Assembly (NCBI GenBank): GCA_964506645.1
Contig: CAZDML010000001.1
Location: 16,017 to 80,016 of the forward strand
DNA: 64,000 nucleotides
DNA from: CAZDML01 sp964506645
Lineage (GTDB): Bacteria; Elusimicrobiota; Elusimicrobia; 2-01-FULL-59-12
Reading direction: 5' to 3'
Part shown: positions 32,621 through 42,081 of the stretch, piece after piece
Layout of the letters: each line of letters opens with the position of its first letter
How positions within the stretch are numbered: the stretch's first letter is position 1
Made by a program: the position numbers and the translations under genes
The notes under the pieces: model-generated
Databases searched by the model: none
Told to the model about the DNA's origin: nothing
The model's input: only the letters and a program-made list of their open reading frames with translations

Positions 32621-35110
32621 ATGGCTAGCGACCATTTCCGAAACATTTTTCTCAAGGAAAAGCACGAGTCTCAAAGATTTAAAAGTAATCGGTCCTTCAG
32701 CAAACCTCCACCACTTTCCCCCGTTGAGCGAATAAGCCATGCGAGAAAATTGATCGCTCAATTTGACGCCATCTGGGAGCAATCAAAAGCGAAGAAGGCT
32801 GTTTCGATAACGGGTCGTGACGGCATATACATCGAATTCATCAGTTTCCCCGGGTACGAATTGAAAATTCAGAGCCTGGAAAATATTAAGAGTCGAATAC
32901 GTCTGCTAAACGTCCGCACCATCGATAAAGACGGTAAGTCACAAACATTGGCTACCGTATTCGTCCCTGCAGGCAAAGAGAAGCTTTTTCTAAAGACATT
33001 CCAAGACTATGCTACTAAAGAAAATTCGAAAACCGGTACTCCCAGACACAAATCTCTTGTTGAGAGTATTAATGATTTTCACATTGCTGCCCTCTCTGGC
33101 CTTTGGACTGACAAGAAGGTTTCTCCTCCAGGAGAGCATCCTGCTTGGGTAGAGGCCTGGTTGGCCACTGACAGTAAAAAACTTGTCGATGAATTTCGGG
33201 AAACGCTTAAAGAATTAAAAATTGTTGAACACGAAGATCGACCGGAGATTCACTTCCCTGAACGGACAGTGGTCTTAATTTTTGCCGACCAGAAACAATT
33301 ATTGTTGCTGATCGAATCGACCGGTTTGTTGGCTGAACTGAGACCTGCCCAGGCAACGGCAGCATTTGTGCTTAAACTCTCGAACCAAGTTCAGGCGACA
33401 GTTGCTCAATCGATTCTCAAGAGGGCCACTATTGCCAAGAATTCAAACGTTTCAGTGTGCATCCTTGATCATGGAGTCAATCGGGGACATCCGATGTTGT
33501 CTCCCGTTCTGCCGGACGATGATTTGCTTACAGTCAATGAGAAATGGGGAAGCAATGACACCGACGGCCATGGAACCTTGATGGCTGGCACTGCCGCCTA
33601 TGGCGATATCCTTAAGATTATGAATACCAGCGAGCCGATTCAGATTCCTCATGGGATTGAATCAGCCAAGATTCTGCCGCCTGGGAAATCCCAAAACGAG
33701 AGAAATCTTTGGGGTCATATGACAAAGCAAGGAATTTCGAGGGCCGAGATTCATGCCCCTCTTAGGCAACGCATTGTTTGCATGGCGGTTACAGCAACTG
33801 AGACAAGCGATCGTGGGACTCCGTCATCCTGGTCCGGCGCCATCGATCAACTTGCAGCGGGTGTAGATGATGAAACGAAAAAGCGGCTTTTGCTAATCAG
33901 CGCGGGCAACGCAAGTGACAAGGAGTACGCAAACTATCCGGAGAGCAATAAAACCAGCGATGTCGAAGACCCGGGCCAAGCATGGAATGCGCTGACGGTT
34001 GGTGCCTACACAGAAAAGACGAAAATTGCTCAGTCTGACTGGAAGGATTATGCCCCATTGGCAAGTGCAGGTCAGCTATCGCCTTTCAGCACAACCTCTG
34101 TTGCTTGGGATCCGTCGAGGTGGCCGATTAAGCCAGAAATTGTATGTGAGGGCGGGAATGTTGCCCGAGGTCCAAATGGAGGGACGATCGAGGCCGATGA
34201 GCTCCAATTGATCTCCACATCTCACGATACAACCATTTCGCACTTTGCAAAGTTTAACGCGACAAGTGCCGCCACTGCGCTGGCGGCTCGAATGGCGGCA
34301 ATCATACAAGCCGAATATCAGGAAGCCTGGCCGGAAACGATCCGTGGGCTGATGGTGCATTCTTCGCAGTGGACCGAGGCCATGGAAAAACAATTTAAGG
34401 GGGCCGACAATAAAACCTCGTACAAAACGCTCCTTAGAGCGTGCGGGTACGGAGTTCCTAACTTAGAACGAGCGATTTATTGTTTAAAAAACAGACTGAC
34501 CCTTGTTAGTCAGGCTCAAATTCAACCATTCATTAAAGAAGGCAATGACTATCGCAGCAATGAGATGCACTTATATCCGCTGCCTTGGCCGAAAGATGTG
34601 CTCCGTTCACTTGGTGAAACCAAGGTGGAGATGCGAATTACGCTTTCATATTTTGTCGAGCCAGGCCCTGGGGAGATCGGATGGGAAAATCGATACAGAT
34701 ACGCTTCACACGGCCTTCGTTTTAAAATAAACGCTCCAGAAGAAAATAGACAGCAATTTGTAGCGCGAATTAACCGTGAAGCACGCGAATCTGATGACGG
34801 ACATCCGGGAACGGCATCGCCCAACGAGCATTGGGTTCTTGGGCAACAACAGCGTGATATAGGGTCTATACATTCAGATATTTGGAAAGGAAATGCGGTA
34901 CAGCTGTCCGCATCAAATTTTATTGCAGTCCACCCAAGCATCGGATGGTGGCGCGAGCGTCGTAATTTGGAGTGTTGGAACAAGAAAAGCCGTTATTCTT
35001 TGATCGTGTCTATTCATTCGCCTCGAGAAGACGTTGATATCTATACGCCCGTGGCAACCCAAGTTGGGATCAAGACCCCCGTACCTGTTCCTGTGCTAAT
35101 CGGGTGGTAG
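32621..35110 (+). CDS. Cytoplasmic subtilisin-like (S8) protease partner of the AAA+ ATPase
   Basis: An 829-residue protein without signal peptide or membrane helix, so it should act in the cytoplasm. Residues 1-260 are an uncharacterised N-terminal region. The S8 domain runs from about 275 to 620 and keeps every catalytic residue: Asp283 (ILDHGVN), His317 (DGHGTLMAGT), the oxyanion Asn430 (ISAGNAS) and Ser549 (NATSAATALAA). A beta-rich C-terminal region follows. There is no propeptide-like inhibitor region. Coupled AAA+/S8 pairs are widely spread in accessory islands and are suspected defence or stress systems in which the protease is unleashed on a trigger. The target here is unknown. Confidence 0.82.
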   Translation: MASDHFRNIFLKEKHESQRFKSNRSFSKPPPLSPVERISHARKLIAQFDAIWEQSKAKKAVSITGRDGIYIEFISFPGYELKIQSLENIKSRIRLLNVRTIDKDGKSQTLATVFVPAGKEKLFLKTFQDYATKENSKTGTPRHKSLVESINDFHIAALSGLWTDKKVSPPGEHPAWVEAWLATDSKKLVDEFRETLKELKIVEHEDRPEIHFPERTVVLIFADQKQLLLLIESTGLLAELRPAQATAAFVLKLSNQVQATVAQSILKRATIAKNSNVSVCILDHGVNRGHPMLSPVLPDDDLLTVNEKWGSNDTDGHGTLMAGTAAYGDILKIMNTSEPIQIPHGIESAKILPPGKSQNERNLWGHMTKQGISRAEIHAPLRQRIVCMAVTATETSDRGTPSSWSGAIDQLAAGVDDETKKRLLLISAGNASDKEYANYPESNKTSDVEDPGQAWNALTVGAYTEKTKIAQSDWKDYAPLASAGQLSPFSTTSVAWDPSRWPIKPEIVCEGGNVARGPNGGTIEADELQLISTSHDTTISHFAKFNATSAATALAARMAAIIQAEYQEAWPETIRGLMVHSSQWTEAMEKQFKGADNKTSYKTLLRACGYGVPNLERAIYCLKNRLTLVSQAQIQPFIKEGNDYRSNEMHLYPLPWPKDVLRSLGETKVEMRITLSYFVEPGPGEIGWENRYRYASHGLRFKINAPEENRQQFVARINREARESDDGHPGTASPNEHWVLGQQQRDIGSIHSDIWKGNAVQLSASNFIAVHPSIGWWRERRNLECWNKKSRYSLIVSIHSPREDVDIYTPVATQVGIKTPVPVPVLIGW

Positions 35111-35134
35111 ATGCCCGAGTTAGATGGACACCTG

Positions 35135-35641
35135 TTAACGGTGCCGCGAAATGACTGCTTTGGGACCACACATGAGCCCTTCAAACGCTTTAATCTGGTC
35201 GAAGGGATCACGTAGTCGGGATAGCCGGTTCCAATCACGGTCACTGATGACCGGGTTGTGGACAGTAGGTTCCAGGGCTCGGATGTAGGCTTGGATGCGG
35301 GGTGCGAGGTTCAGAAGGTTTAGAATCTGGCTGACGCGCGTGGGGTCGACCCTCATGTGCTTGGCCAGGGCAAACCGGGTAAGGCCGGGCGTCGTGGCCA
35401 AGGTTTTTTGAAGGTCGTAAGCTTTGGCGAGAAGCGTTTGGATCGCTGGTGGCTTGGGAATCGGCTCTTTGGAGGCGCGGATGGTTTGGTGCAATTCAAA
35501 GGCTTTTCGGCGCACCAAGCGTACGCGGCCGCGGGATTCGAAAATTGGGCCGAAATCAAATTTGTCCCATAAACACAACGCGTTCCGGGCATTCGGGGTA
35601 CTTTGACGAGAGTCGGACGCGGGGAGTTCTTTCCTCACCAC
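35135..35641 (-). CDS. HTH protein similar to those near recombinases
   Basis: A 168-residue protein beginning at GTG 35641. A central helix-turn-helix (LTRFALAKHMRVDPTRVSQI) resembles the DNA-binding part of ParB-type and recombinase-linked proteins. The N-terminal 55 residues are Arg-rich. The C-terminus has no known domain. It lies tail to tail with the S8 protease (24 bp apart) and head to head with the next core gene, whose start is one base away. It probably marks the right end of the island. A role in DNA handling or in regulating the island is inferred. Confidence 0.5.
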   Translation of the reverse strand: MVRKELPASDSRQSTPNARNALCLWDKFDFGPIFESRGRVRLVRRKAFELHQTIRASKEPIPKPPAIQTLLAKAYDLQKTLATTPGLTRFALAKHMRVDPTRVSQILNLLNLAPRIQAYIRALEPTVHNPVISDRDWNRLSRLRDPFDQIKAFEGLMCGPKAVISRHR

Positions 35642-37474
35642 ATGATGAATCGCTCTCCTCTGGTAAAGAAACTGTCATTCCAATGGGGCTTACTCTTGTG
35701 TGTAGCGGCGGTGCTTTGGGCTGTGGTTTCTCCTCGTTTCCCAGTTGGACATTTTGAGGACGACGCCCGAGATATTCTGGCTGCGCAATCTCTCCTTCAG
35801 GGTCGTTACGCGAATCTGCAAAATCCCGCTCAACCCCTTTTAAACTTTCCTTTGCCTGGCTTTCCGCTCTTTTTATCCCCCTTTGTCTTCCTGGTTCAAG
35901 GGCGTTGGGAGTGGCTTAAAATTCTTCCCGGGGCACTCTCCCTCCTCATGCTTGTGATGATGTATCGTTTGGCACGTTCCGTGCTGACGCCAGAGCAAGC
36001 GATGCTCGCAACCGGTCTTATGGCCATCAATCCCTTGACGGTGTATCTTGCTTCATGTGTTATTGTCTATTCGCTTTTTGGTGTTGTCCTCTTTGCCAGT
36101 TTTCTCAGGCTGCAACACTATTTGCGATCCCCAACTCAGAAGGCGCAGTGGCTCCTGGGATTCTGGCTGGCCATCGCCTGTTTAATTCGCCCCGAGGGAA
36201 AGATTCTTGGATTGGCGATTGGAGTGGCAGTGGCACGCGAGCGGCCTAAGAAAGAGCTTTGGCGCATACTGACACCGGCCATGGTGATTTTATTGGGATG
36301 GGGCGCTCGGAATTATTTTTTGACACAGGAAATATCTGGATATAGTGCGTATTGGATTGAAAATGCACACACGCTTATCCGGGACCCTTTTTTTATGGTT
36401 TTAAATTTGGGCCGCGAAGCCCACACGTTTATGATGGAAACGTTTTGTGCGTTATTGCCATCCTCTAGATTAGAAAAGATGGTCGGATGGATTCTCGCGC
36501 TGAGTGCGCTGGGTTTTGTGATGAAAGGTATACGTGAGTATCTTCCGGGGTGGAAGAAGGGACTGCCGCTGGCTGTGCTCATTTTTTGTGGGGTGTTTTA
36601 TGGGATGCACGGTGTTTGGTTGGCACTGAGCCCGCATTATTTTTACTGGTTGTTGCCCTGGCTCTATCTGGCCTTGGTCAAGGGGATGGATCCCCGTTAC
36701 ACTTCGTTAAAAGCCCGCTGGTACGGACGGGGGGTCATCGTTTTTCTTTTGATGATCTATGGCATTCAATATGGGCGTGCTATCCAGCAGACCTATGGGA
36801 CCCCGCACCGGACATGGCTTACAGATGCTTTCCAAACGACCTTGCGGAAAGAAAGAACAGTCGGTTCCGTGTATGTGTTAGCTCCTTCGGCCGCCAATCT
36901 GACGCTTCAGACGGGAATGCCTTCACTTTCACGGATTCCTGCTCGTGATGTGGACTTCTTTCGGTATCGATTGCATCGTGAGGGAATCACACATGTGATG
37001 ATCGCGCCGGCTGAATATATGTATTTGCGGTCACGGCGTGGGGATGATCCGGAAGTGCTGTGGTCGCAAATCGCTGCTTGGATCCAGGAATTACCGTCGG
37101 ATTTCATACCGATTTATGCCGATCCCAATGCCCCTGTTAAGCTCTATCGGGTTCGCGTCCCCCCCGTTTTTGTGAGGGCGTATGAAACGTATGAAAAAGC
37201 ATTGGAAGCGCCACAGCTGGAGACAGTTTTGGACGGTTTAGAGGCGGCGCTCGCCATCGATGATCAATTTCCTGAAGCGCTGAACGCCTACGGCGCCACC
37301 TGTTATTTATTAAATAGAAAGAATGCCCAAGCCGAAGCGCGACTGCGAGAGGCCGTTCGCCTGCGTCCAGGATACCGTTTGGCCTGGTTAAATCTCTCGC
37401 GCATTTTAGAGCGCAAAGGCGATAAACAAGGTGCGTCACATGCGCGTGCGCAGGCGCTCTCGAATCCCAAGTAG
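35642..37474 (+). CDS. Membrane glycosyltransferase (GT39/ArnT-like) with C-terminal TPR
   Basis: A 610-residue membrane enzyme; ATG 35642 (or 35645) gives a typical start just before TM1. The motif GHFEDDARDILAAQSLLQGR, in the first periplasmic loop, carries the acidic pair used by GT-C transferases that take sugar from a polyprenyl-phosphate donor. About ten hydrophobic helices follow, up to residue 395, then a soluble part with a TPR-like repeat (ALAIDDQFPEALNAYGATCY, then AVRLRPGYRLAWLNLSRIL). It precedes a Dol-P-Man-synthase-like GT2 by 19 bases, which would make its lipid-linked sugar donor. Target: lipid or protein glycosylation, unknown. Confidence 0.68.
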   Translation: MMNRSPLVKKLSFQWGLLLCVAAVLWAVVSPRFPVGHFEDDARDILAAQSLLQGRYANLQNPAQPLLNFPLPGFPLFLSPFVFLVQGRWEWLKILPGALSLLMLVMMYRLARSVLTPEQAMLATGLMAINPLTVYLASCVIVYSLFGVVLFASFLRLQHYLRSPTQKAQWLLGFWLAIACLIRPEGKILGLAIGVAVARERPKKELWRILTPAMVILLGWGARNYFLTQEISGYSAYWIENAHTLIRDPFFMVLNLGREAHTFMMETFCALLPSSRLEKMVGWILALSALGFVMKGIREYLPGWKKGLPLAVLIFCGVFYGMHGVWLALSPHYFYWLLPWLYLALVKGMDPRYTSLKARWYGRGVIVFLLMIYGIQYGRAIQQTYGTPHRTWLTDAFQTTLRKERTVGSVYVLAPSAANLTLQTGMPSLSRIPARDVDFFRYRLHREGITHVMIAPAEYMYLRSRRGDDPEVLWSQIAAWIQELPSDFIPIYADPNAPVKLYRVRVPPVFVRAYETYEKALEAPQLETVLDGLEAALAIDDQFPEALNAYGATCYLLNRKNAQAEARLREAVRLRPGYRLAWLNLSRILERKGDKQGASHARAQALSNPK

Positions 37475-37493
37475 AGTAAAATGAGTAAACTCC

Positions 37494-38219
37494 ATGATCT
37501 TCATTATCCTCCCCGCCTTTAATGAAGCCAAAGCACTGCAAGCACTGATCCCTGCCATCGGACAGGAACTGGCCGCGCAGCCGTACAAAATCGTCCTTGT
37601 GGATGACGGGTCGTCCGATGCCACACCTCAGGTCGCAGCCGAACTTTCAAAAAAACAACCCATCGAAGTCCTGCGTCACCAACCGAACCAGGGATACGGC
37701 GCAGCCATCCGCACAGGAGCGCTCTGGGTGATCAAAAATGGCAAGCCGGAAGACGTTGCGCTGACCCTTGATGCCGACAATACGCATCTGCCAACCTTCT
37801 TTCCGGTGCTTACCCGGAAGTTGGGAGAGGGATTTGATGTGGTTACCGCTTCTGTGTCGCTCCCAGGTGGCCGACTGGAAGGGGTCCCTCCTCTACGGCG
37901 ACTGATGAGCGCCGTGGTGAACCGGTTGTTCGGTTCAGTCTGTGCGATCCCCGGCATCAGCACGTACACCAACGGCTTCCGTGCCTTCCGCGTACGCGCT
38001 TTACAGCGTGCTCATGCCAAATATGGCGATCGTTTGATGGAAGATACGGGTTTTCCAGGAGGGGTCGAGCTCTTTTTGAAGGTGATCAAAGCTGGGGGGC
38101 GTCCCGCCGAGGCCCCTTTTACGCTTTATTACCAGAACCGGGGGGGGGATAGTAAGATTCGCTTCATCCAAACCATCCGGCGCTACCTCCTCCTCCTCTC
38201 CCGTTTTCGCCAATTTTAG
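37494..38219 (+). CDS. GT2-family glycosyltransferase (polyprenyl-phosphate sugar synthase-like)
   Basis: A 241-residue soluble GT-A enzyme. It opens with IFIILPAFNEAKAL, has the DDGSSD motif for nucleotide binding and LDADNTHLP as its metal-binding DxD equivalent, followed by the acceptor region. There is no C-terminal membrane helix pair, so it resembles the short dolichol-phosphate mannose synthase type. It lies 19 bp after the GT-C gene and probably supplies the polyprenyl-phosphate sugar for it. The run of G's at 38142-38148 is intact with respect to frame. Confidence 0.75.
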   Translation: MIFIILPAFNEAKALQALIPAIGQELAAQPYKIVLVDDGSSDATPQVAAELSKKQPIEVLRHQPNQGYGAAIRTGALWVIKNGKPEDVALTLDADNTHLPTFFPVLTRKLGEGFDVVTASVSLPGGRLEGVPPLRRLMSAVVNRLFGSVCAIPGISTYTNGFRAFRVRALQRAHAKYGDRLMEDTGFPGGVELFLKVIKAGGRPAEAPFTLYYQNRGGDSKIRFIQTIRRYLLLLSRFRQF

Positions 38220-38298
38220 GGTTGCGGATCCCCCCTCCGATCGAATACAATAGTGGCCTAGATTTCGACCTGAACCTGCCTTTTCCATTCAAATACTC

Positions 38299-38940
38299 AT
38301 GAAGCGGTTTGGTCTCACAGTCGAGGTGTTAGGGTTGTTCGGCACCTTGATTTTTTATGTATCGCCGGCGATGGCGGAAATGCCTGAGATCTCAGGCAGC
38401 AGCGCCTCGTCCGCCGTCTCGGCCGTTGCCTCCGATAGCGCAACGGTCGTTGAACCTTTTCTGTGGCCATTGTCCCCGATGATTGGGGGAAAAAAGACGA
38501 TGGTGTTGTCCGGTTTTGGAAAGCGCCAAGTGCCACAAAACCTCTGGCCACTACCGACAGCCAAAGGCCCCGTCTTTACCGGGGTGGAAGATCATAAAGC
38601 AGTCGATTTTATCGCCGCCGAAAGCGCAGTCGTACGGGCGTCCCGGGCAGGAAAAGTTCTTTTTATTGGGTTTTCCAAAGAGTACGTGAGTCGTAAGGAT
38701 AAAAATGATAAGTGGCGGGCGGTGATTATCCGTCACGCCGATGGCATGAGCACGCGGTACGTGCACTTAAATGCGGTGCACGTAGCGCCCGGTCAACAGG
38801 TCACTGCAGGGCAGGTGATTGGACGTGTGGCATCGTCCGATGAATGGACCGACCCGGTGTTTCATTTTGAGATTCGAGATGCAAAGGGAGTGGCGCTAAA
38901 TCCTATGGATCTTTTACAAGTCGAAGGAGCACATCCGTAA
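38299..38940 (+). CDS. M23-like (LytM) periplasmic protein, catalytic His replaced
   Basis: A 213-residue exported protein with a signal peptide (1-26). Residues 66-205 form a peptidase M23 fold: His99-x3-Asp103 (DHKAVDF), His156 (RYVHLN) and the last zinc ligand His189 (VFHFEIR). In active enzymes the final motif is HxH; here it is Val187-Phe-His189, so the catalytic first His is lost. It may have a weak or purely binding role on the cell wall, as degenerate LytM activators have. The gene ends directly before glmU (TAA then ATG with no gap), so the two are co-expressed. Confidence 0.72.
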   Translation: MKRFGLTVEVLGLFGTLIFYVSPAMAEMPEISGSSASSAVSAVASDSATVVEPFLWPLSPMIGGKKTMVLSGFGKRQVPQNLWPLPTAKGPVFTGVEDHKAVDFIAAESAVVRASRAGKVLFIGFSKEYVSRKDKNDKWRAVIIRHADGMSTRYVHLNAVHVAPGQQVTAGQVIGRVASSDEWTDPVFHFEIRDAKGVALNPMDLLQVEGAHP

Positions 38941-40293
38941 ATGGCCAAGCGTCCCATTTCGGTTTTGATTTTAGCGGCAGGCGCAGGAACGCGCATGAAG
39001 TCGGCCACGCCGAAAGTGCTGCACAAGGTGGTTGGCCGTCGTTTAATTGAACATGTCATTGCGGCTGTTCAAGCGCTTAAGCCCGCCCGCACTGGGGTCG
39101 TGATTGGCGTGGAGCGCGAAAAAGTAAAAGCCGCGCTCATCGCTTCCGGTCTTAAACTTGATTTTATTGTGCAGGATCAGCCCAAAGGCAGCGGTCATGC
39201 CGTGATCAAAGCCAAAAGCTGGTTGACGCGAAAGAAAGGCACGCTACTGGTTGTCTACGGAGATACACCGCTGCTGACCGCGGCCACGCTGCAGAACTTG
39301 ATCCGGGCGCATCAGAGCGCGGGACATGCAGCGACGTTTCTGGCGATGGATGTGGCCAACCCGTCCGGGTATGGCCGGATGGTGGTGGACGGCCAAGGGC
39401 TTCTGGAGAGGATCGTCGAGCATCGCGATGCCAGTCCTGAAGAGCTGAACATTTCGCTGGTCAATTCCGGAGTGGCCTGCTGGGACATTGCGTCGCTTCT
39501 GCACGTGCTGCCAAAGTTGAAACCCAACAATGCGAAGCACGAATACTATTTGACGGATTGTGTCGCGCTTCTGCGCGCACGCGGACAACAGGTCGGCGTC
39601 ATGACGGTGGCCGACGAGTCAGAAACCTGGGGCGTTAACAACCGCATCGATCTGGCGCAAGCCGAAGCCGTATGGCGCAAACGGATCCTGGAGCATTGGA
39701 TGCGTGAAGGTGTGACGATGGCCGACCCGGCTACGACCTATATCGATTTGAATTCCCGGTTGGCGCCGGATGTCCGGCTGGGCCCGGGCGTGATCATTGA
39801 AAAATCCATTTTGGAACCCGGCTGTGATATTTTCGCCTATTCGATTTTAGAAGGGGCGGTCGTGAAAACGGGCGCCAAGATCGGTCCCTGCGCGCGGCTG
39901 CGGCCGGGAGCGGTGATCGAGACGGATGCGCACATCGGTAATTTTGTCGAAGTGAAGAAAAGCCGGATCGGCCGCGGCAGCAAAGCCAACCACCTGACGT
40001 ATATTGGGGATTCGGTGATCGGTCAGGGCGTGAACGTCGGTGCCGGAACCATTACCTGCAACTACGACGGCTATACCAAGTCGCAAACGATTATTGAGGA
40101 CGGTGTATTTGTCGGTTCCAATACGAATTTAGTCGCACCGGTGCGCGTGAAGAAGCGCGCCATTATCGGTGCCGGGTCGACCATCACGAAAGATGTGGAA
40201 GCGGGATCGCTGGCGGTGGCGCGGTCTCCGCAAGTGCTGCGCAAGGGCTGGGCCGATGCGTGGCGCAAGAACAAAAGCCGCCGGAAGAACTAA
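38941..40293 (+). CDS. glmU: Bifunctional UDP-GlcNAc pyrophosphorylase / GlcN-1-P acetyltransferase
   Basis: A 450-residue cytosolic enzyme for the last two steps to UDP-GlcNAc, the precursor of peptidoglycan and LPS. Residues 1-230 are the uridylyltransferase domain ([35 protein letters not shown]). Residues 250-440 form the left-handed beta-helix acetyltransferase with hexapeptide repeats and the active region [20 protein letters not shown]. Length matches the family. It follows the M23-like gene without a gap and is followed 11 bp later by prs, an order common in many bacteria. Confidence 0.95.
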   Translation: MAKRPISVLILAAGAGTRMKSATPKVLHKVVGRRLIEHVIAAVQALKPARTGVVIGVEREKVKAALIASGLKLDFIVQDQPKGSGHAVIKAKSWLTRKKGTLLVVYGDTPLLTAATLQNLIRAHQSAGHAATFLAMDVANPSGYGRMVVDGQGLLERIVEHRDASPEELNISLVNSGVACWDIASLLHVLPKLKPNNAKHEYYLTDCVALLRARGQQVGVMTVADESETWGVNNRIDLAQAEAVWRKRILEHWMREGVTMADPATTYIDLNSRLAPDVRLGPGVIIEKSILEPGCDIFAYSILEGAVVKTGAKIGPCARLRPGAVIETDAHIGNFVEVKKSRIGRGSKANHLTYIGDSVIGQGVNVGAGTITCNYDGYTKSQTIIEDGVFVGSNTNLVAPVRVKKRAIIGAGSTITKDVEAGSLAVARSPQVLRKGWADAWRKNKSRRKN

Positions 40294-40304
40294 GAGGAAC
40301 GTTC

Positions 40305-41237
40305 ATGACTGCGTTAAAAGTATTTTCGGGCAATGCCAACCGCGGACTTGCGGAAGAAATTTGCCAGGCGCTGAATGTGCCGCTGGGAAAAGCCGATGTG
40401 GGCCACTTCTCGGACGGTGAGCTTCAAGTTCGAATTTTAGAAAACGTCCGCGGCCATGATACGTTTATCGTGCAGCCGACATGTCCGCCGGTCAACGACC
40501 ATTTGATGGAATTGCTCATCATGGTTGATGCGCTGGCACGTGCTTCCGCCCGGCGTATTACCGCTGTAATCCCGTATTATGGCTACGGCCGCCAGGATCG
40601 CAAAGCGGAGCCACGTGTACCCATCTCGGCCAAACTGGTTGCCAATTTGGTGACAGCCGCCGGCTGCGACCGCGTGCTCGCGATGGATTTGCATGTCGGA
40701 CAGATTCAGGGTTTCTTTGATATTCCAGTGGACCACTTGTATGCGATGCCGGTGTTCCTCGAATACATACGGCAGAAGAATTTGAAAGACGTGGTCATTG
40801 TTTCACCGGATGCCGGCGGCGTGGAGCGCGCCCGCGCCTTTGCCAAACGGCTCGATGCGGATCTGGCGATTGTCGACAAACGCCGCCCGCGCGCCAACGT
40901 GGCGGACGTGATGAACGTGATTGGTGAAGTCGAAGGCAAAACAGCTATTTTGTTGGATGACATGGTAGATACGGCAGGCACACTCTGCAAGGATGCGGAA
41001 GCGCTCAAGAGGTTCGGCGCCAAACGGATTTTTGCAGCCACATCTCACGGTGTGCTGTCCGGCCCGGCCATGGAACGGCTCGAGCAGTCGCCGATTGAAG
41101 AGCTGATGATCAGCAATTCCATCCCGCTCAACGGGAAGAAGTCGTCAAAGGTTAGGGTCTTATCGGTGGCGCCGCTGCTCGCGGAAGCGATCAAGCGAAT
41201 CCACGAAGACCAGTCGGTCAGTCAATTGTTCGTTTAA
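40305..41237 (+). CDS. prs: Ribose-phosphate pyrophosphokinase (PRPP synthase)
   Basis: A 310-residue cytosolic enzyme making PRPP from ribose-5-phosphate and ATP for nucleotide, His and Trp synthesis. ATG 40305 was chosen with GAGGA just upstream; an earlier in-frame start overlaps glmU without a ribosome site. Motifs: [22 protein letters not shown] (flexible loop), [19 protein letters not shown] (ATP/metal site) and the PRPP loop [11 protein letters not shown]. Its position between glmU and the bL25 gene is a conserved housekeeping order. Confidence 0.95.
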   Translation: MTALKVFSGNANRGLAEEICQALNVPLGKADVGHFSDGELQVRILENVRGHDTFIVQPTCPPVNDHLMELLIMVDALARASARRITAVIPYYGYGRQDRKAEPRVPISAKLVANLVTAAGCDRVLAMDLHVGQIQGFFDIPVDHLYAMPVFLEYIRQKNLKDVVIVSPDAGGVERARAFAKRLDADLAIVDKRRPRANVADVMNVIGEVEGKTAILLDDMVDTAGTLCKDAEALKRFGAKRIFAATSHGVLSGPAMERLEQSPIEELMISNSIPLNGKKSSKVRVLSVAPLLAEAIKRIHEDQSVSQLFV

Positions 41238-41252
41238 ACTCAGGAGGCAGTT

Positions 41253-42002
41253 ATGGCTACAAAGGAAATCGTACTCGAAGCAGAAAAAAGAGAAATCGGC
41301 ACTCGCGGCGCAATCAACATACTGCGTCAACAGGGGCGCGTTCCCGCCGTGGCATACGGTGATAAAGAAGGTCCCCAGCCGGTGACCTTGGATGGCAAGC
41401 GCCTTCAGACCCTGATCCAGGTGGAACATGGCCGCAACGCCCTGATCACCTTGAAAGTGGGCGGCACCAGCCACCCCGTGCTGATCAAAGAACTTCAACG
41501 CGACATGATTACCCGTCAGATCATTCACGTCGACCTGCAGCGCGTGTCGCTCAAACAGAAGATCGAAGCGCTCGTCCCCGTTCACGTCAAAGGCGAAGCG
41601 CCGGGCGTCAAATTGGGCGGTGGTATTATGGAACACATCACCCGCGAAATTCGCGTGCGATGTCTCCCAACGGCCATTCCGGAGTCAATCGATGTCGACG
41701 TCACCAACCTGCAGATCAATCAATCGATCAAAGCCAAAGACCTGTCCATTCCTGAGGGTGTGGAACTTCACCACATGGATCCAAACAGCGTGATCGTCAA
41801 CATCGTCACGCCGAAAGAAGAAGAAGTGGCAACCCCCGCAGCCGGAGTTGCGGCTGCTGCTACGACGGCGGAGCCCGAAGTCATTAAGAAGGGCAAAGTC
41901 GAAGAAGGTGAAGAAGGGGCTGCTGCTGGAGCCAAACCCGCTGCGGGCGCGAAGCCAGCTGCTGGCGCTGCTCCTGCCGCCAAAGCCGAAGGCAAGAAGT
42001 AA
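41253..42002 (+). CDS. rplY: 50S ribosomal protein bL25, CTC form
   Basis: A 249-residue ribosomal protein that binds 5S rRNA. Residues 1-95 are the L25 domain (EKREIGTRGAINILRQQGRV, then LITLKVGG and QRDMITRQIIHVDLQRV). Residues 96-188 are the CTC beta-domain. The final 60 residues are a low-complexity Ala/Glu/Lys tail with GAKPAAGAKPAAG repeats, absent from the short E. coli protein. AGGAGG precedes ATG 41253. A strong terminator follows the gene, so the glmU-prs-rplY run ends here. Confidence 0.92.
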   Translation: MATKEIVLEAEKREIGTRGAINILRQQGRVPAVAYGDKEGPQPVTLDGKRLQTLIQVEHGRNALITLKVGGTSHPVLIKELQRDMITRQIIHVDLQRVSLKQKIEALVPVHVKGEAPGVKLGGGIMEHITREIRVRCLPTAIPESIDVDVTNLQINQSIKAKDLSIPEGVELHHMDPNSVIVNIVTPKEEEVATPAAGVAAAATTAEPEVIKKGKVEEGEEGAAAGAKPAAGAKPAAGAAPAAKAEGKK

Positions 42003-42018
42003 GTCTCTCGCATTCCCG

Positions 42019-42068
42019 AGCCGATGTGGTTTTTCCGACGACGGAATACCACATCGGCTTTTTATTTT
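42019..42068 (+). terminator. Rho-independent terminator after rplY
   Basis: AGCCGATGTGGT (42019-42030) pairs perfectly with ACCACATCGGCT (42048-42059), a 12-bp stem with a 17-base loop, followed by TTTTTATTTT. It separates the rplY transcript from pth. Confidence 0.9.
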
Positions 42069-42081
42069 ATAGGGTATCCGC

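Noticed and set aside
38142..38148. Run of G's as a possible frameshift in the GT2 gene
   Set aside because: The reading frame continues through it into a sensible C-terminus.
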